From Diploscapter coronatus (taxonomy: Eukaryota; Nematoda; Chromadorea; Rhabditida; Rhabditidae): 64,000 nucleotides of DNA. Position numbers and translations under genes: made by a program. Of this stretch, positions 58,501 to 64,000 are shown piece by piece. The DNA lies in contig OZ038423.1 in NCBI GenBank assembly GCA_964036155.1, positions 8,633,249 through 8,697,248 of the forward strand, written 5' to 3'. Within the stretch, counting starts at the first letter, position 1; each line of letters starts with the position of its first letter. The notes below the pieces were generated by a model. It did not search any database. It had not been told where the DNA came from and saw only the letters and a list, made by a program, of their open reading frames with translations.

Positions 58501-58620
58501 GATGATATTTCAAAGAGGCCGTCGTAATGAATGTCGATTCACTCAATGACCATCACCGCGTCCGATCTATCGACTAATCGTCTTGTACTAAACGGGGACA
58601 ATCTTACCAAGTAGAACACA
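55518..58620. other. Gene-poor region between the membrane-protein gene and sestrin
   Basis: AT-rich, no supported exon. A GC-rich potential hairpin (GGTGGTTGG..CCACCCCACC) occurs near 56850-56880 and a (GGTA)4 run at 58313-58328. The two genes converge here, so both 3' ends should lie in or beside this interval. Confidence 0.55.
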
Positions 58621-58647
58621 AGGATTTGTAGGAAGAAGGATAGCTGG

Positions 58648-58678
58648 AAGCGATGTGACAGAAACTGTCACATCGCTT
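58648..58678 (-). other. Perfect 14-bp stem-loop in the sestrin 3' UTR
   Basis: AAGCGATGTGACAG (58648-58661) and its exact inverse CTGTCACATCGCTT (58665-58678) are separated by 3 nt. On the sestrin mRNA it lies about 55 nt after the preferred stop at 58734. It would form a very stable hairpin with a UUU loop. If the alternative last-exon donor is used, the same bases would instead be coding. Confidence 0.8.
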
Positions 58679-58733
58679 GAAAAGAGAAACGAAGGGAGAT
58701 CCGGGTGCTGGTCGGTGGAAGAGCGTTGACGTT

Positions 58734-61700
58734 CAGGTGCTAAAAATAAAATCATTACTTTCTTCTATAATTGTTTATAAAATCAAACATAAGAACGGGG
58801 GTTTAAGACATGACCATTTTTATTTCAGAAAGCAGAATAAAGACTGATATAAGGACAAAATTTAACATAATTTTGATAGGAACATGTTTATATGAAAAAA
58901 AACCTGCAGACCTTGTAACGTTGCGAGCTCGTCGCGGTCTCGGATTGCTAGCGACGTTGTAGTTAACGATCGCACGAGCGAAATGCAACAGATTCGTCTC
59001 CAAGTGCGCTTCCATGACCAGCAGATACACGTGAACCTGAACCAGACACGTTTTAATTAGGAAAAGATCTCTGAGAAACTGACTTTTTCCGACATTTTGA
59101 ATTCGGGCATCACAGAGTCCCTCATTTCATCGGTCGCTCTCGAAGGCGTAGCACCGATTATTTTGATGAACGACTTCATCTCACGATTCAACAATGCATT
59201 CACCTGAAGTAGTCGTAAATAAATGCTAGATGAAAATCGCGGCTTCGAACCTCTTGATATGAATAGTCGTCTCTTCTGACACCGAACAGCGCCTGTATGT
59301 AGTGCCAGATAGCTCGTCTGTAGTAGCTCGTATCGACGTTGTCCACGTCGCCCATGAAACTGTAGGTCAGATTCCTCATGCACTTGAACTTCGTGTCGGT
59401 CAAATCCGCGAAGTTCTGATCGAAATCTGCCAAAGTGCTGTAAGCATGGTCCCAGGTGAAGTCCTAAAACTTTTCATCATGATTGAGTGGGAATTTCAAG
59501 GACTGTTTTAGTTATTGCTCATTCTCATTTCTGTCAAGAGCATGTAGTGTCGAATAAATCCTAGATTTCATAACTTCGGAAAGTTTCGGAACTTTGGCTA
59601 GCTTGTCATGGATGAGCCAAAAGTGATTTTTCAAAGGTATATTTCTTAGCTTATGGGAACGAGATGCAATTTCTTGTCACTATCGCTTCATTGATGCGAC
59701 TCTTACATGATATTTGAAAGTCTTTGCAGGATCGGTGCGAGTGGCAAAGTCGACATATGCGAAGTCTGCATTTTGTGTGTAGACGGGCTCGCCCTCGCCG
59801 TTCACAGGTGAATGTCCACCAGTTGGTAAATCTGAAAAATGATTGATCTTCATTTTTTCATCGCACACAATGGCAATATCATAAACCTATGTTCACTAAT
59901 AGTAAAAAACAATGCGATGTATCCGCTTCTTCTTTAAGCTGTGTTCTTTCTCCTTTTGAAAAAGAAAGAAAGAGCACGTTGTGTTTCCCTCTTTATTTTT
60001 TCGTCCCCCCACGCCTCTATTTTTCCATCTCTACATTTACAATTGAGGATTATGAAAAAACATGATTTAGTGCAATGACAGTTAAAAGTTTGGGACAGTC
60101 AAGAAATAAGTTTGATACACCCCGATTACTGTGAAATGATTTTACTGAAATTTAATGCGCATATGCTGCTCACACATAATTTCAAATACCTGCAAGGCGT
60201 TAGCACAATTCTTCATGCTAAGCAAGTAGATGAACTTCATTGAATTTAGTTTCACAATTGTTTTAAACCTTAACCGCCACTGTACGATTATTATCAAGTG
60301 ATACAATTTTGGTATTGATTTCGTTACTATTGGAGTACTTTCTATTACTAATTATGTCTAATTTGTTTTGAATGTCACGCAGAAGCAAATCATAGACGAA
60401 ATGAACTAAGTCGATCTGACCAGAAATGTTCTATGTTCGATTTGTAAAATTTGTCTTCTAATCGCGAATAATCTCCAATTTGCTTGAGCCGAATGAGTTA
60501 TACATAACGACTTTGACTTGATCTTTGTCATCATATAGCCTAGAAGTGTCGGCGTCCAGCTGCGGAATGAAAGAAGGAAGCAGGTGGCAACTTTTCACTG
60601 CTCTGTGCAGTCACCGACTCATTTATCTCCTCTCCTCTCTCTGCCAGGTAAACGCGACGACCACATCTCTTTCCTAATGACAGAACTGCAAGCAAAGGAG
60701 GAGGAGGAGTGTACGAAACGATAATTCATTCAGGATGAGCACCAATGAAAAAATACGAAAATTCGAGAAGAGATAAGGAAAGAGCAAAGTGCAGAAGGGC
60801 AAGGGGAGATTAGAAGGAACACTGCGTCTCGGGCCTGATAACGTAAAAATAGAAGTATCGATGGAAAGGCTTACCGACAATATCTGCAACGATCTTATCG
60901 AAGAGCTGGTTGGCTCTCTGCAACTCGGCTTCGTCCTCTTCCCCCAACTCTCGAGCCGTCGGAATGTTCGTCATCGCCTCGATCAGTTGTTGAACCTGAA
61001 ATAACGTGATGAAGCATAGAATATTGATCGCGCATTATTTGTAATTTAGTGTGTAGACGTGATATTAAAATTTTCTGAAGATTAAACTTTGTGTAATCTG
61101 TCGTTAAAGATTTAACATAAAGATTCTTAACTCAATTCATCGATCTTCCAACTTGAATATTTACTTCCGAAAAATTGCTCAAAATCAGTAAATTTTCATT
61201 CCCGTTAATTGGATTGTGTAGTATCTTCGTGTGTTTTCATATTTGGTATGTCGAGCTTGACTGACCTCTCCCTTATCTACTCCCGATACATGGTTCTCTT
61301 TGCTGCGTTCCCATTCTGCAATTGCCAGCGCTTCGTGTCTAAAATACATTCGTTTGAGATCGTAACCCCGAGTTGATGACAAACTGATAAGTGAGAAACT
61401 GTTCGAGTCAGTTCTGGACTGATCTTTAGAAAGTCTATTTTTAGATAATCACTTTTTCAGTTTGTTTAAAAAGAGGGATGTGCTGAAACGTTGATTCGTT
61501 TGTGATCAGTGACGAGATGAAATTTTGCTCTGATTCCAATTTTCAAGGTTCACTTTCGCATCATAATTGATAGTGATAAAGAGTTTACTTCTTTCTCATG
61601 TCTGTTTTGAAATTCTAACATCATTTTAGCATCATCTAGCAAATGGGAATATGTAAGATTTCACTGACTGTGTGAGTCCGCTGTTGCGAGACAATCCGAC

Positions 61701-63173
61701 TGCCTGAACCACAGAGCAGAGCGCGACGGTGTGTGAGATGATGAATGCAGCCTGAAAGTTCGATCATTAGAAGACTGAATTTAGGTTTATTTTTGTAGAA
61801 GTACCTGGATTAGCTCTGCCATGGCCCATTTTCCTCGTTCGGCATGTTTGGCGATAGCCATGATGAGCTCTGCATTGCATTGCCATGGCTGGTGAGAGAG
61901 AATCTAAAGCACTTCGTTCAGAATGATATCATTATTGCTCCATTAGGATATGATGATAATTTTCTGCTAATAATAATGTAAAGTTGCTTTCTTGTTTCAA
62001 TACAACATTTCCAATCAGTTCTAAAGAAACTAGCGATTATCTAAATTTGTCAAAATGATGATTTTCATTCACTTGTTTCTTTTTTAATTTTATTCGCATA
62101 TACTTCCTTAGGCGATTTATGTGGGTTTTGATCAATTGGAAAATGCTATCGGTGTAAGCCCTGCGAAAAGGACAAATTTACGATTGGATGCCTTAGCAGT
62201 GAAGTGCCATCGTTCGCTAGCAAAAGCCTCATTTATCAATATATTGCTCCCTTGCAAAACGGCACACATTTCACGGTCTTTTCCCTGCAAAAATCTAATA
62301 TTTGCCCGATTTTTATCGTTTATCAAAAGGCAAGCGAACACAGGGAGGACTGTGGTTTGATTGATTCGAATCGCACTGCGTTTGAGAATCGAGAAGGGTA
62401 TGGGTTTTTGCCTGCTTGTCTGCTGCTGCTACTGCTAACCCATAACCTAAGATGTTCGGTAGATTGTCGGGTTCGAAGAAAAATGAATGGTAAAAAGTGC
62501 CTGCATGCGTAACTGAAAGTTACATTGAATTCTATCTTTCGGCAAAGAACAACTTAGGGAAGTTGATAATTCGGAAATAAAAGGACTTTCTATCAAAGAA
62601 TACATAGAAAAGATTTTGGATTGGTTCATGGTAAGTTGCAAGGCCGAATTTTTCCTATGATCTTCTTCTTTTTAGGAAAATAATTCAAATTGATGTACCT
62701 GAACGAGTCTATCGATTGTTTGAAACTTGTCGCTGGCAGTCGAGAGACCTTTCAGCCAATCCTTCTGAAATTATAGAATATCGATTTATTTTGCAATCGT
62801 TCATTCGTTCTTATTTTAGTTTTAGATTCGTGCATCTGTATCTATCTAGAATAAGAAAAAGATTACGAAATGAATTGATTGCTAGATAAGAGTCCATTCA
62901 TACGTTGACAGCTCAAGCTAGTAGTAACACAACAACTCAGATATGTCCAGTTGTGCGTGTGCATATTTACTTCCACTTTTTTAGGCAATATGCTGTCAAA
63001 ATGAACAATACGGTAAGGAGAGGCTGTGTAAATGAAATAAGATTTTTAAATGGTGATGAAATTAATTAGACTTTCGAATACTTACCGATCCTCCGAGTCT
63101 TTCGAATTCTCTCTGATGAAGACGCACCAGATAATAGCATCGGTGACGAGATGCAGCCTTAATTTCATATCGC
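58734..63173 (-). CDS. sesn-1: Sestrin (N-terminus incomplete)
   Basis: Stress-induced, GATOR2-binding inhibitor of mTORC1. Exons: 63173-63086, 62764-62699, 61903-61805, 61751-61669, 61338-61266, 60995-60875, 59831-59707, 59463-59251, 59203-59084, 59036-58912, 58740-58734: 372 aa visible. The N-terminal domain has AASRHRCYYLVRLH, retaining the redox Cys, Tyr and His. The C-terminal domain has FTWDHAYS, VDTSYYRRAIWHYI, FGVRRDDYSY and SEKVHVYLLVMEA. The Asp pair known to bind GATOR2 is present. The last exon is uncertain: the weak donor GTCTGC gives an end at 58734, whereas a nearby GTTTTT donor would add about 50 codons. Upstream, 63346-63305 could be a further short exon in phase; the true start is probably beyond it or beyond the window. 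Confidence 0.9.
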
Positions 63174-64000
63174 CTTCAAGATATTTTAGTTTCAATCATT
63201 TCGATTTGAAATTCCTATGCTCCCCAATTAAATTTTCCACTAATTATATCTCACTACTCCAATTATAATTCCGAAAGGAACTAGAATATCAAAGTTCAAG
63301 GTACTGCGCAATGACTTCTTCTGTGATGGTCTGTTGTCTTCTATCGCTGCGCAGATTAAAATTCGTAGAAAAAATGGTTTATGCAAAGCAAGTGTGCAGT
63401 GTGCAGGCAAGGCAGAGGGGATTGTTATGTGAATGATTGACACTCCTGCCCCCTGCCGACTTGTTTACTCTTTTTCCTCCCATCCTCCATCTCTTTCCAC
63501 TCCTAAGCATTGTTTTACATTTCACATTCTTGCATTACGCATTTTTACCGCTTGTTTACGAGTACAAGTCAATTACTGTAGGAGTGGAATAGAAAATTCT
63601 TGGATAAGAAGCAAGAAAAAGTTAGCATATTGACTACCAATTAAAGCTGATAATAATGGTATATTGAATTTGTGGAGAATGAAGTTGTTCTCGAAAGTTT
63701 CACACGAGAACTTAGGTTATAAATAACCATTGGTTTATGCAATATGCATACAAAGATGAAACTGAATTTTTATACTGGTTTTTGATGGTACATATTTTGA
63801 TTTCGACTTATATTGTTACCATTCACTCGCATCTCTAATGAAAATATCGTGGGGCAGTTCATTTTGAAGAAGTAATGGCTATTGATGCTTGCCAACTATT
63901 AGGTTGTGGCATAAGTAATGAGAATTTTTGCATGTTGTTTGTCCGTTCCTCTCTCTTTCATGTCTTATCAGGGGACAAAGTGCATTGGGGGGATAGATAG
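63174..64000 (-). other. Upstream sestrin sequence, N-terminal exon(s) unresolved
   Basis: One phase-compatible candidate exon is 63346-63305 (14 residues, acceptor ctgcgcag, donor gtacct), without clear homology. The rest is AT-rich intron-like sequence with no recognisable sestrin N-terminal residues, so the gene probably continues past position 64000. Confidence 0.35.

Overview
The window is eukaryotic nuclear DNA, most likely from a nematode. Genes are split into many short exons. Exons are clearly GC-richer than the AT-rich introns, most acceptors fit TTTCAG or TTTAG, and some introns are only 43-44 nt. The strongest taxonomic clue is a MATH-BTB gene that reads as nematode MEL-26 rather than generic SPOP. 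The MEF2 MADS box also has the RIQDERNRQ variant I associate with nematodes. I cannot name the genus. All homology calls are from memory; no search was run.

Layout: (1) MEF2 transcription factor, + strand, 574-8060, 5 coding exons, with a 5.4 kb first intron holding a promoter/enhancer-like patch near 5.44-5.87 kb. (2) MEF2 3' UTR and a convergent intergenic region, 8.06-12.2 kb, containing a 1.1 kb mariner-like fold-back element. (3) PIAS-family SUMO E3 ligase, - strand, 23440-12214, 21 coding exons, 877 aa. (4) NDUFS7 (complex I PSST subunit), - strand, 29284-24876, 5 exons, 201 aa. (5) TENT4/TRF4-type non-canonical poly(A) polymerase, + strand, 31316-45462, 13 coding exons, 561 aa, with an 8.4 kb intron; it is divergent from NDUFS7. 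(6) mel-26 (CUL3 adaptor), + strand, 47413-50665, 9 exons, 364 aa. (7) An unrecognised small single-pass membrane protein, + strand, 53525-55120, about 164 aa in 4 exons. (8) Sestrin, - strand, 63173-58734, 11 exons assembled, N-terminus not fully visible.

The exon models were built by hand. Each junction was checked for phase, and every assembled CDS length fits a single reading frame. Four introns use GC instead of GT donors, three of them fixed by protein conservation. Several acceptors end in AAG or GAG. Introns and intergenic DNA carry short transposons: TA-flanked Tc1/mariner MITEs and two hAT-type MITEs with 8-bp target duplications.

The genes are ordinary, unlinked housekeeping and regulatory genes; nothing suggests an operon. 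One functional link is notable: MEF2 carries a phospho-dependent SUMOylation motif, and its convergent neighbour encodes the PIAS class of E3 that acts on such motifs. PIAS itself carries several SUMO-interaction motifs and a ubiquitin-interaction-like motif. The sestrin keeps its GATOR2-binding and redox residues but has two substitutions in the leucine pocket. The best candidates for something undescribed are the small membrane protein, the GC-AG intron enrichment, the phased MEF2-site cluster and the altered sestrin pocket.
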